Source of the DNA: DAOTUB01 sp034437455
GTDB lineage: Bacteria; Chloroflexota; Anaerolineae; B4-G1
NCBI GenBank assembly: GCA_034437455.1
Contig: DAOTUB010000370.1
Span: forward strand, 1-38,415
Direction: 5' to 3'
DNA length: 38,415 bases
Positions 17,001 to 24,115 of this stretch are shown one piece after another. The notes below the pieces were generated by a model, which was not told where the DNA came from, searched no databases, and worked only from the letters and a program-made list of their open reading frames with translations. Numbering within the stretch: the stretch's first letter is position 1; every line of letters starts with the position of its first letter. The position numbers and the translations under genes are program-made.

Positions 17001-17652
17001 CTGGCATGAACATCGGCGCCTCTCCCACCAACAGCGCGTACCACATTGCCCCCAGACTGTACAGGTCCGCCCGCTGGTCAACGGGTTGCGGCTGTCTCGT
17101 CTCTGGCGCCGTGTAGCCCGGCGTATAGTACCGCGCTCGATCCTCCGGCGCACGGATCTCGTAAGCCACGCCAAAGTCCACCAGCTTTACCTGCTCCCCG
17201 GCATCAGCCGCCATCAACACGTTGCGCGGCTTGAGGTCTCCATGGATCACGCCCCGCGCGTGCAAATAGGCCAACGCCCGGCAAACCTGCACGATCACCG
17301 GGATGGTCGCCCCTGGCTCCAAGGGGCGCAGGCTAGGCGCCAGATCCTCTCCCTCGACCCACTCCATCGTAAAATAGAGTTCTCCCTCGCTCGTGACGCC
17401 GTACTCGTAGACAGAGACCAGGTTGGGATGGCGCAACTGGGTCAGCAACTGGAACTCGCGCTGAAAACGCTCCACGCTCTCGGGCGCCTCCGCCGCCGCG
17501 CCTCTCAAACGCACCGTCTTGAGCGCGACGACCTCGCCCTCGCGTGCTTCGTCCAAGACGCGGTACAGGGTGCCCATCCCACCTGTCCCGATCACGTCCA
17601 AAACCCGGTAGCGGTTCTCGATCAAATCTCCGACCTTGAATTCGACATCCAT
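14023..17652 (-). CDS. Ser/Thr protein kinase with STAND-type NTPase and TPR repeats (paralog 2)
   Basis: A 1209-residue paralog of the protein at 237-3512, with all parts intact. Kinase domain about 8-270: glycine loop GTGGMG (22-27), VALK lysine K45, HGDLKPRN (D139, N144), DFG (159-161), TAPE. The HRD Arg is Gly, so it belongs to the non-RD type, which is often not controlled by activation-loop phosphorylation. NTPase Walker A is GEGGVGKT (323-330) and Walker B AIEDAHWAD (E441, D442). A helical linker of about 55 residues (651-706) joins this to TPR repeats, which end with FLENVPAHREI. ATG 17652 has AGGAGA about 10 nt upstream. It follows the S9 peptidase gene by 72 bp and precedes the LEA14-like gene by 22 bp. 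The TPR array probably receives a protein or peptide signal; that is inference. Confidence 0.92.
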   Translation of the reverse strand: MDVEFKVGDLIENRYRVLDVIGTGGMGTLYRVLDEAREGEVVALKTVRLRGAAAEAPESVERFQREFQLLTQLRHPNLVSVYEYGVTSEGELYFTMEWVEGEDLAPSLRPLEPGATIPVIVQVCRALAYLHARGVIHGDLKPRNVLMAADAGEQVKLVDFGVAYEIRAPEDRARYYTPGYTAPETRQPQPVDQRADLYSLGAMWYALLVGEAPMFMPGPGRERLIRFALDEVLAEQNQIPKGIGGVIARLMVESPDARYRSANEVIQAVNEVTGSAYELETRETASSYALRTRFVNREAEFGVLQTAWEQAQASEEKLVLVSGEGGVGKTRLLEEFIVRVELEGARVARGQCVEGGGAYRPWREALRVLLRYVEGADDAGLEQAGPVLATILPELWGRNYMQALAPPVDLEPQAAQLRLNRAIAQVLRAAAKLRPTVIAIEDAHWADEATLELLRFLTRTPGAVGLQVCVTYRDDEVGPEHLLAMLGGERVQRIPLQPLPPKDTTELVRSMLGLDELPALLTERVQRTTGGNTFFVQEMICALAEDGVVLQRTVEGWRVDHKALREARLPESIRQTVWQHLNRLSAETRQALRWAAIVGSVFWEGGVAEVGQAPWQRVRVALREGVAQGLVEERDESAFAGEREYLFNSPIVREVSYESIPEEERQEVHSRAAAWLMARSDEEVGEHLGLIADHLEQAGEMEQAIVYLTRAGEQAAAHFANTEALNYLSRALDLMAENEWGKRYDALLTREKVYDLQGAREAQDQDLTALGELAEALDEDTRRLEVALRRISYAEAVGDYAAAIASAQRAIGLAQASGDVESEATAYLRWGRALWRQGDYAAAQSPLEQSLALAQAAGLRQVEAGSLRDLSLVTSYQRGDFTRGKLYLEQSLRISRELDDRQGEGETLNLLGGFHRENGDYAEAQAYYEQTLRIAQEIGDRRVEGFAVGNLGMLARERGDYAQASRYNEQSLRILRETGDRLYGGFAVEQLGLLARIQGDYAQAQIYFEQTLAIGRELDALMLEVLGLSDLSVLYRDRGDSQAALEYAQKALPLAQKSGNLVDQAIAWVALGYAWEGEGRLEEAANAYRQVLTLRDESRLYDLTIESLAGLARVSLAQGNLAQAQAHVEKILKRLETRPPDEMAEPFRMYLTCYRVLRTNQDSRAEDILNTAYRLLQERAAKIDDEEMQRSFLENVPAHREIIEAWKSR

Positions 17653-17724
17653 AATTGTCTGTCTCCTACCAGGTGCTCAGCGATAGTGAAATTTCAGGTT
17701 CCGTCTACAGATCACGGCGTGCAA

Positions 17725-19563
17725 CTATCCACCCAAAACGCGATAGGCGAAACGGAGCATCAGCTCCTGATGTTCGATACCCTGCTCGGCGTCTGCAAAC
17801 GCGCCCGTGTGCCCCGCGTCAAACCAGTGCACCTCGATGGGCTTGCCCAAAGCTCTCATCTGTTCCTCGTACATCTCGACCGGACGGGCCGGGGTGCGGG
17901 TGTCGTTGCGGCCTTGAATGATGAGCACCGGCGCTCGCACGTTCTCGACGTAGGTGATGGGCGAACTGGCAACGTGCGCCTCGGGTTTCTCCTCCGGCGT
18001 GCCGCCGAACATGGCTACTTGATACCCTCGCAGCGCCTCCGCCGAGTACTCGTACATCACCGTCCAATCGGTGATGGCGATACCGGCCATCCCACCCGCC
18101 CACAAGTCGAGCCGCGTGCCGAGCGCCTGCAACGTCAGGTAGCCGCCGTAGGACCAGCCGGTCAGCAGGATCGCATCGGGCCTGGCGATCCCCTCGTCGA
18201 CCAGCCAATCGCGCGCCGCGACCATGTCCTCCACTTCCCAATGGCCCAGATCGCCCACGATCTTGTCCTGGAATTCGCGGCCAAAAGTGATCGAGCCGCG
18301 ATAGTTGATGGTCAGATAGGCAAAGCCGTGATCCAGCCAGGCCTGGCTCTCCGGAGAGAATTCCTCTTCCGTGACACCGCTCGGCCCACCGTGTGTCTCC
18401 AGGATGGTGGGGAAAGGACCCTCGCCCTCGGGAACGGCCAGCCAACCCTGGATCTCTTGCCCATCGGACGAAGTAAATGTGATCGACTTCCAGGGACGGC
18501 TCGGCGGAACCTCGCCCGCTGCCAGCACGACGCGCTTCTGGGCGCCGGTCTGGCTATCGAGGGCGACCAACTGGGAGGGGTGCGTCGCCGTTTGCAGGTG
18601 AATGTAAATATCGCCCTCCGGCCCAAAGTAAGGCGGGATGTAACTGGCGCCCGGGCTGCCGGAGGGATGCTCCAATTCGATCAGGGCATCGTTCGCTAGA
18701 TCGTAAACGTACAATTGCTGGACAGCCTTGTTGAAGGTGGAGAACAGAATGCGCTCTCCATCGGGGGACCAATCGAACCCGCTCGCCGCTCCCTCCACGT
18801 CAAAGATCAGGTCAGTGCGCCGGCCGGTGCGCGGGTTCCACAGAAGCAACGTCTCGACGCCGGTGCGGTTGGTGGTCGCCAGCAGGCGCGTGTCGCCGGA
18901 CAGGGGCGAAAAGCAGACGGGTTGCAAGCTGGTCTCCTCCCCATCCCACAGTTCCGCCATCTGCTCGCCGCTGGCCGTATCGAAAGCCAGCAAGCTGAAC
19001 TGAAACTTGCCCGCGCGCGCGGTGGAGGCCATCACGGCGACATCCCCGTCGTGGGAAAGGACCGGACCCCGCATGAGGGGCTTGCTCTGGTGCAACAATC
19101 TCGGTGATGCCAGCGTCCCGTCTGGCGCCCGGTCGATCACGTACAGGTGAAAGCCCTCTGGAGTCCCGGCAGTCAGCCCGATCCGGTTGCCCGCTCTGCT
19201 GAAACCCACCATGCCGGCCAGGGAATAGGGGGGCAGATCGGGAGTGACGTCCTCTTTTTCGCCCCCCGCGAAGGGAACGCGCACGACGTGACCGATCTCG
19301 TTCCCCCCCTCGTCGTCCAAATAATAGACATGGCTCCCGTCCGAGGCGATAAAACCGAGCACCTTGCCCTCAGGATGATCGGTGAGCTGGGTCAGTTCGC
19401 CACTGGACACATCCCAGGCATATAGCTGGTGTACACCCGTCGGATTCGTGACGACCAGCCCCCGGGTCGGCGCTCCTCTGGCGATCCTGGTCGCGAAAAT
19501 CGCCGGGGCGCGAAAACGCTGTTTCCACAAAGCATCGTCGTCAAGTTCTAACTCTTTTAACAT
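17725..19563 (-). CDS. S9-family serine peptidase (prolyl oligopeptidase/acylaminoacyl peptidase type)
   Basis: 612 residues, no signal peptide. An N-terminal beta-propeller (about 20-345) has repeats of the type LYVIDRAPDG and QLYVYDL, followed by an alpha/beta-hydrolase domain. Catalytic residues are readable: nucleophile S471 in GWSYGG, D554 in GRNDTRTP and H585 in DAGHTG; HGGP (391-394) forms the oxyanion site. It probably cleaves short peptides that reach the chamber through the propeller. AAGGAG lies just upstream of ATG 19563, 27 bp after acpS. It may act with the two M16 genes in peptide breakdown. Confidence 0.93.
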   Translation of the reverse strand: MLKELELDDDALWKQRFRAPAIFATRIARGAPTRGLVVTNPTGVHQLYAWDVSSGELTQLTDHPEGKVLGFIASDGSHVYYLDDEGGNEIGHVVRVPFAGGEKEDVTPDLPPYSLAGMVGFSRAGNRIGLTAGTPEGFHLYVIDRAPDGTLASPRLLHQSKPLMRGPVLSHDGDVAVMASTARAGKFQFSLLAFDTASGEQMAELWDGEETSLQPVCFSPLSGDTRLLATTNRTGVETLLLWNPRTGRRTDLIFDVEGAASGFDWSPDGERILFSTFNKAVQQLYVYDLANDALIELEHPSGSPGASYIPPYFGPEGDIYIHLQTATHPSQLVALDSQTGAQKRVVLAAGEVPPSRPWKSITFTSSDGQEIQGWLAVPEGEGPFPTILETHGGPSGVTEEEFSPESQAWLDHGFAYLTINYRGSITFGREFQDKIVGDLGHWEVEDMVAARDWLVDEGIARPDAILLTGWSYGGYLTLQALGTRLDLWAGGMAGIAITDWTVMYEYSAEALRGYQVAMFGGTPEEKPEAHVASSPITYVENVRAPVLIIQGRNDTRTPARPVEMYEEQMRALGKPIEVHWFDAGHTGAFADAEQGIEHQELMLRFAYRVLGG

Positions 19564-19590
19564 ATTACTCCTTATCTCATACCAATGATA

Positions 19591-19965
19591 CTATTGCGCC
19601 ACCACAAAAGCGATGGCGTGCTCGCGAGTGTGGGAGAGGCTGACGGCCCACTCGGCGAGGCCCAGCTCGTCGGCGCGCGCGGCGGCGCGGCCAGACAGAC
19701 GAATGAGCGGCTTGCCGCGCCGGTCTCCGATGACCTCTACTTCTCGCCAACGGACGCCATCGCGGGCCATCATCCGCACGCCCACGCCCAACGCCTTGGA
19801 GACAGCCTCCTTGGCCGCGAAGCGAGCCGCCAGTTCTGCCGGGCGCGCCCGACAGTAGGCGATCTCGACCGAGGTAAAGACTCGTTCCAGAAAACGGTCG
19901 CCGTAGCGCGCCAGCGCCCGCTCGACGCGGGCGATTTCGATCATGTCAACGCCGGTAGTGAGCAT
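19591..19965 (-). CDS. acpS: Holo-[acyl-carrier-protein] synthase
   Basis: 124 residues, the normal AcpS length. It transfers 4'-phosphopantetheine from CoA to the serine of acyl carrier protein and is needed for fatty-acid synthesis. The two signature regions are clear: TGVDMIEIARVE with Mg-binding D7, and RFAAKEAVSKALG with E53. The C-terminal WAVSLSHTREHAIAFVV strand is typical. It sits in the minus-strand run between the inactive M16 protein (11 bp) and the S9 peptidase (27 bp), which is a neighbourhood of convenience rather than a pathway. Confidence 0.96.
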   Translation of the reverse strand: MLTTGVDMIEIARVERALARYGDRFLERVFTSVEIAYCRARPAELAARFAAKEAVSKALGVGVRMMARDGVRWREVEVIGDRRGKPLIRLSGRAAARADELGLAEWAVSLSHTREHAIAFVVAQ

Positions 19966-19976
19966 GACCCAGAAAT

Positions 19977-21251
19977 CTACGCGGGCGGCGGTCCGGCGAC
20001 GGCGAGCGCATAGGCGTCGGGGTCGAGCCAGCGTTGCGCGACGGCCTGCACCCGCTCGACAGTGATCTCGCCGATCAGATCTGCGTAATTCTGCAAATAG
20101 TCCAGCCCCAGTTCGTATCGCTCCATATTGAGGATCGCCTGCGCCACTCCCTCGTTCGTCTCCAGGCGTAAAGGCAGGCTGCCGGTGATAAACGCCTTGC
20201 TATCGTTCAGTTCCTCTTGCTCCACCGGCTCCTCACAGATGCGGCGGATCTCGGTGCGGATGCTGGCGAGCGCGCGCTCGACGTTATCCGGGTTGACGCC
20301 CGCGATGACCTGCCACGGGCCAGGGCCGGGACCGCCGCTCACTCGGCTGAAGGAGTAGTAAGCCAATCCCTGCTCCTCACGCACCTTTTCTCCCAGGCGG
20401 CCCATCAATCCAAAGACGCCCAGGATGATGTTGCAGACCGAGGCGTCCAGAAAATCAGGTGCCGTGCGAGAGGGTCCCGGATAGCCCAGGATGATGTCTG
20501 ACTGCGTCTTGTCAGGAATGGCGACCGTCTGCTTGCGCACCTCGGCAATGCGGGGCACGTCGGGGAGGGGAGCGCGCTCGTAGGTGTGGCCCATCCAACC
20601 GCCAAAGGCATCCTCGATCTGCGCCAGCGCGTCGGCTTCCTTCACCGCGCCCACCACGACGATGACCATCCCCGACGGACCGTAGCCGCCGGCGTAGAAC
20701 TCGGCCAGATCGTCGCGGCCGAGCGCGCTGACCGTCTCAGTATAGCCGCTGGTGCTGCGGGCGTACGGATGTCCTTGGGGATAGGCCAACTCGCGGAAGG
20801 CAAGACCGGCCATGCGCTGGGTATCGTGATCGCGCTCCGCCAGGTCGGTGAGGATCTCGGCGCGCAGCTTTTCGACCTCGTCGCCGGGAAAGGTGGGATG
20901 GCGCAACACGTCGGCGAGCACGTCAAGCACCAGCGGCAAGTCCTCGGCCAGACTTTTGGCCCCAAAGCCGGTGGTATACGTACTGCCGCCAATGCCCACA
21001 CTGGCGCCCACCGATTCCAGCTCTTCATAGATCTGCTCAAAAGTGCGATTCGTCGTGCCGCGCATCAACGCATCGGCGACAAAGGAAGAAAGGCCCGCCT
21101 GCTCGGGTCGCTCGTCGTAGGCGCCCACGAGCAGGTAGCCCGCCACGATCACCGAGGGGCTGAGATGGTACCGGGCGGCATCGCGCATCAGCACGACCAT
21201 TCCATTGTCGAGTTCGTGTCTCGTAATATCTTGTGGTCCAGGTAGGGACAT
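19977..21251 (-). CDS. M16-family protein, non-catalytic subunit
   Basis: 424 residues with the two-domain M16 (pitrilysin/insulinase-like) fold. Where the active partner has GISHWVEHMLFKGT, this protein reads GLSSFVADALMRGT, so both His residues and the Glu of HxxEH are lost and zinc cannot bind in the usual way. It keeps the C-terminal-half motifs GLAYYSFSR and GPWQVIAGV, which in heterodimeric bacterial M16 enzymes belong to the inactive subunit that helps bind substrate. ATG 21251 has GGAGAGA upstream. It is encoded 60 bp after the active subunit, so the two probably form a heterodimer. Confidence 0.93.
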   Translation of the reverse strand: MSLPGPQDITRHELDNGMVVLMRDAARYHLSPSVIVAGYLLVGAYDERPEQAGLSSFVADALMRGTTNRTFEQIYEELESVGASVGIGGSTYTTGFGAKSLAEDLPLVLDVLADVLRHPTFPGDEVEKLRAEILTDLAERDHDTQRMAGLAFRELAYPQGHPYARSTSGYTETVSALGRDDLAEFYAGGYGPSGMVIVVVGAVKEADALAQIEDAFGGWMGHTYERAPLPDVPRIAEVRKQTVAIPDKTQSDIILGYPGPSRTAPDFLDASVCNIILGVFGLMGRLGEKVREEQGLAYYSFSRVSGGPGPGPWQVIAGVNPDNVERALASIRTEIRRICEEPVEQEELNDSKAFITGSLPLRLETNEGVAQAILNMERYELGLDYLQNYADLIGEITVERVQAVAQRWLDPDAYALAVAGPPPA

Positions 21252-21261
21252 TTTGACTCTC

Positions 21262-21324
21262 TCCGAGCAATGAACAATGAATCAATCAACAATGAACAAC
21301 TTTACTCATTGTTAATTATTCATT
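21262..21324. repeat. AT-rich repeat between the two M16 genes
   Basis: An AT-rich stretch with inverted motifs: AATGAACAAT-type words on the left and TTGTTAATTATTCATT on the right (21309-21324). The right part matches, in reverse complement and with one change, AATGAACAATTAACAA at 29625-29640 ahead of der. It contrasts sharply with the GC-rich genes around it. It forms the spacer between the M16 genes and supplies the stop codon and last few residues of the upstream one. Confidence 0.65.
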
Positions 21325-22610
21325 GGCTCATTGATAATTGGTACGTACCATCCAACGGTGCGATTCGACCGTTTGAAATATTTCTGCGCCACGCGCTGTA
21401 CATCCTCGACGGTGACGGCGCTGAGGTTGGCGATATAGTTCTCGAACCAGTCCTGATCGGCGACGATCTCGCTGAAACCCAGCCAGAGCGCCTGGCCGGT
21501 GATCGATTCGCTGGAGTAAGCGAACTGCGCTTTGGCCTGTTTGATCGCCTTGAGCACCTCCTCTCGCGTCACCGACTCGGCGATCACGCGCGCCAACTCG
21601 ATCTCCATAGCCGCCTCCACCTCCGCCAGGGTACGACCCGGGCGCACGACGGCCGAGAGCGCGTAGACGAAAGGATCGATGGTCGGAAGCAAAGAGCCAG
21701 ATATACCGACCGCCAATCCCTCGCTGACCAGCGCCTTGTAGAGACGGCTGCTCTTGTTCGTCAGACCGCTGCCCATAAAGGTCATTGCGCTCGCCCCGGT
21801 GAGGATGGCGTTGAGCACGGCCAAAGCGAAAAAGTCCGGCTCGCGGACGGCGGGGGCGCGAAAGACCATCTTGAAGTAAGCCACATGGCCCTCCCGCTCG
21901 ACGACCACCCGCCGCTCTCCTCGCTGTGGCGGCTCGAAGGCCGTCACCGGCGGCACCGCCGAACCCTCCGCAATCGAGCCAAAATGCCGCTCGATCAGCC
22001 CCAGCATGGCCTCGGCCTTGAAATCGCCTACCGCGACGACCAGCGCGTTATTCGGCGCGTAATACGTGCGATAGTGAGCGTAGAGCTGGTCGCGCGTCAT
22101 CGTCTCCAGGTCGCACATGTGGCCGACGGTGGTCGCGCCATAGGGGTGCACGCGGAAAGCGGCCGCCATCAGTTCTTCGCTGAGCAAAAATCCCGGGTCG
22201 TTCTCGGCGCCCTGCCGTTCACTGATGATGACGGTGCGCTCGGCGGCGACCTCGGTGGGGTCAAAGACCGTGTTGCTCATGCGGTCGGCCTCGATGCGCA
22301 ACGACAACTCGATGCGGGCGGCGGGCAGCGTGGCAAAGTAGGTGGTGAAATCGTACCAGGTCATGCCGTTGAACACGCCGCCCTCGCGGGCGATCGCCTT
22401 CTCCGCCACGCCCTTGGGGAACGTCGGCGTCCCCTTGAACAGCATGTGCTCGACCCAGTGAGAGATGCCCGTGATGCCCAGGTGCTCGTTGCGGCTCCCC
22501 GTCCGGTACCAGATCCAGAAACTGGCCACGGGCGCGGTGTGCGCCTCTTTGACCAGCACGGTCAGTTGGTTGGACAGTTGCGTTTTGACAAAACTTGCGG
22601 TTTTCTCCAT
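21312..22610 (-). CDS. M16-family zinc metallopeptidase, catalytic subunit
   Basis: 432 residues. The inverted zinc motif HxxEH is at H51-W-V-E54-H55 in GISHWVEHMLFKGT, and the third ligand is E131 in VIISERQG, about 76 residues on as the family requires. No signal peptide is seen, so it acts in the cytoplasm, probably on oligopeptides, with the inactive subunit encoded next. It starts 8 bp after the ugd stop, with AGGAGA upstream. Its final residues (about INEPMNN) and stop codon come from an AT-rich repeat, so the original C-terminus was probably slightly different. Confidence 0.95.
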   Translation of the reverse strand: MEKTASFVKTQLSNQLTVLVKEAHTAPVASFWIWYRTGSRNEHLGITGISHWVEHMLFKGTPTFPKGVAEKAIAREGGVFNGMTWYDFTTYFATLPAARIELSLRIEADRMSNTVFDPTEVAAERTVIISERQGAENDPGFLLSEELMAAAFRVHPYGATTVGHMCDLETMTRDQLYAHYRTYYAPNNALVVAVGDFKAEAMLGLIERHFGSIAEGSAVPPVTAFEPPQRGERRVVVEREGHVAYFKMVFRAPAVREPDFFALAVLNAILTGASAMTFMGSGLTNKSSRLYKALVSEGLAVGISGSLLPTIDPFVYALSAVVRPGRTLAEVEAAMEIELARVIAESVTREEVLKAIKQAKAQFAYSSESITGQALWLGFSEIVADQDWFENYIANLSAVTVEDVQRVAQKYFKRSNRTVGWYVPIINEPMNN

Positions 22611-22618
22611 TGCGTCTC

Positions 22619-23923
22619 CTAAACCTCATACCCCCGGCCAACCCCTCGATAGTAAAAGCCCAGCTCCTTCATCATCGCCGGATCGTAGATATTGCGCCCA
22701 TCAATGAGCACCGGTTGGCTCATCAGATCCCGGATGCGCGCCAGGTCCAGGTTCTTGAACTCGTTCCACTCGGTGGCCACGACGATGGCGTCGCATCCTT
22801 CCGCCATGGTGTAGGGATCTGGGGCCAGCGTCACTTCGGGCACCTCCCGCGCGGCGGAATCCATCGCCACCGGGTCGTAGGCGCGCACGCGCGCGCCCGC
22901 GGTCAACAGCATTCGGGCGACGTGGGCGGCGGGCGCCTCGCGCATGTCGTCGGTGTTGGGCTTGAAGGCCAATCCCAGCAGCCCGATCGTTTTATCCCGC
23001 AGGCCGTCCAGAGCTTGTTCCAGTTTGCGCACCACCTGCCGGCGCTGGTCGGCGTTGATCTCCATCACGGCGCGCAGCAATTGCGGATGCCGCCCCTTGA
23101 TCTCGGCCATGTAGGCCAGCGCCTTGATGTCCTTCGGGAAGCAAGAGCCACCGTATCCGATGCCGGCGTCGATGTGGGCGCTGCCGATACGTCTATCGTA
23201 GCCCACGCCGGTGGCGACCTCCTTGACGTCGGCTCCCAGTTCCTCACAGATGGCGGCGATCTCGTTGATGAGCGAGATGCGCGTGGCCAGGAAGGCGTTC
23301 GAAGCGTACTTGATCATCTCTGCGGTGCGCAGGTCGGTGATCATGATCGTCGTCCGCAGCGGCAGGTACAACTGGGCCACCTTCTCCGCCGCCTCCCGGT
23401 CCAACGAACCTAACACAACCCGGTCGGGGTTCATGCAGTCGCGGATGGCGGAGCCTTCGCTCAAGAACTCGGGGTTCGAGACGACGGCGAACTCGATACC
23501 GCCGTTGCGATGTTCGTGGATGATGTCGGCCACCCAGTCGCCGGTGCCCACCGGGACGGTGGACTTGTTGACGATGATCAGGGGATGATCCATCAACTCG
23601 GCGATGGAACGGGCCGCCATGCGCACGTAACGCATATCCGCCTCGCCGTCCACGCCCTCGGGCGTGCCCACGGCGATAAAGACGAACTCGGCGTCCTTCA
23701 ATCCCTCGGCATACGAGGTGGTAAAGCTGAGACGCCCCGCCTGCACGTTGCGGGCGATCAATTCCTCCAGGCCCGGCTCGTAGATAGGCACCACGCCCTG
23801 CTTCAATTTTGCGATCTTTTCCTCGCTGATGTCCACACAAACGACCCGATTCCCCAGATCGGCAAAGCAGACCCCGGTGGTCAATCCCACGTAGCCCGCG
23901 CCGATGACGGTGATGTTCCTCAT
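22619..23923 (-). CDS. ugd: UDP-glucose 6-dehydrogenase
   Basis: 434 residues. It oxidises UDP-glucose to UDP-glucuronate with two NAD+, supplying sugars for surface polysaccharides. The Rossmann motif GAGYVG opens the protein (residues 8-13). E152 in NPEFLSEGSAI, K205 in EMIKYASNAFLA and the catalytic C261 in GYGGSCFPKD are present. GDP-mannose or UDP-N-acetyl sugar dehydrogenases share this plan, so the exact substrate is likely but not proven. I start at ATG 23923, where the NAD-binding strand begins; an upstream ATG at 23980 adds residues unlike the family. It heads a minus-strand run and has a candidate promoter at 23971-23999. Confidence 0.93.
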   Translation of the reverse strand: MRNITVIGAGYVGLTTGVCFADLGNRVVCVDISEEKIAKLKQGVVPIYEPGLEELIARNVQAGRLSFTTSYAEGLKDAEFVFIAVGTPEGVDGEADMRYVRMAARSIAELMDHPLIIVNKSTVPVGTGDWVADIIHEHRNGGIEFAVVSNPEFLSEGSAIRDCMNPDRVVLGSLDREAAEKVAQLYLPLRTTIMITDLRTAEMIKYASNAFLATRISLINEIAAICEELGADVKEVATGVGYDRRIGSAHIDAGIGYGGSCFPKDIKALAYMAEIKGRHPQLLRAVMEINADQRRQVVRKLEQALDGLRDKTIGLLGLAFKPNTDDMREAPAAHVARMLLTAGARVRAYDPVAMDSAAREVPEVTLAPDPYTMAEGCDAIVVATEWNEFKNLDLARIRDLMSQPVLIDGRNIYDPAMMKELGFYYRGVGRGYEV

Positions 23924-23970
23924 AGTTCCCACACACTCCTTCATTCTAAATCTACTCGATGTGAATGCCA

Positions 23971-23999
23971 ATGATACCATGACCAGCGGTTTGTACCAA
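23971..23999 (-). promoter_or_regulatory. Candidate promoter for the ugd run
   Basis: On the minus strand TTGGTA (23999-23994) and TATCAT (23976-23971) are separated by 17 bp. They lie about 48 bp upstream of the ugd start, in the divergent gap with argF. Each hexamer differs from the sigma-70 consensus at two positions. Confidence 0.45.
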
Positions 24000-24067
24000 G
24001 TCGGCAGCGTATACGTGATCGGGCCGTTCGGGTTTCCTCGTCCTTGCTTTCATTCTTCCGTCGCTTG

Positions 24068-24076
24068 TGGTATACT
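24068..24076 (+). promoter_or_regulatory. Extended -10 promoter element for argF
   Basis: TGGTATACT fits the extended -10 form TGnTATAAT with one mismatch, 40 bp before the argF start. No convincing -35 hexamer is found (TTTCAT at 24048 is the nearest at 17-bp spacing), as expected for extended -10 promoters. No arginine-repressor box was recognised. Confidence 0.45.
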
Positions 24077-24115
24077 TGTAACCAACCAATCATTGAGAAC
24101 TAAAGGAGATTAAAA

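Noticed and set aside
14023..17652. CRISPR-like or tandem DNA repeats in the TPR-coding parts
   Set aside because: The roughly 120-bp periodicity reflects 40-residue TPR units (GDYAQA-type words) and not a nucleotide repeat array.
16162..18699. Very long plus-strand open frame (845 codons) opposite the second kinase and S9 peptidase
   Set aside because: It is antisense to two clear genes, mirrors their codon periodicity, crosses their boundary and shows no domain. High GC makes such long opposite-strand frames common. The same holds for long frames opposite the M14 gene (11512-12963), the M16 gene (21270-22622), the TPR gene (25698-27458) and the KAP-FGE gene (35399-36673).
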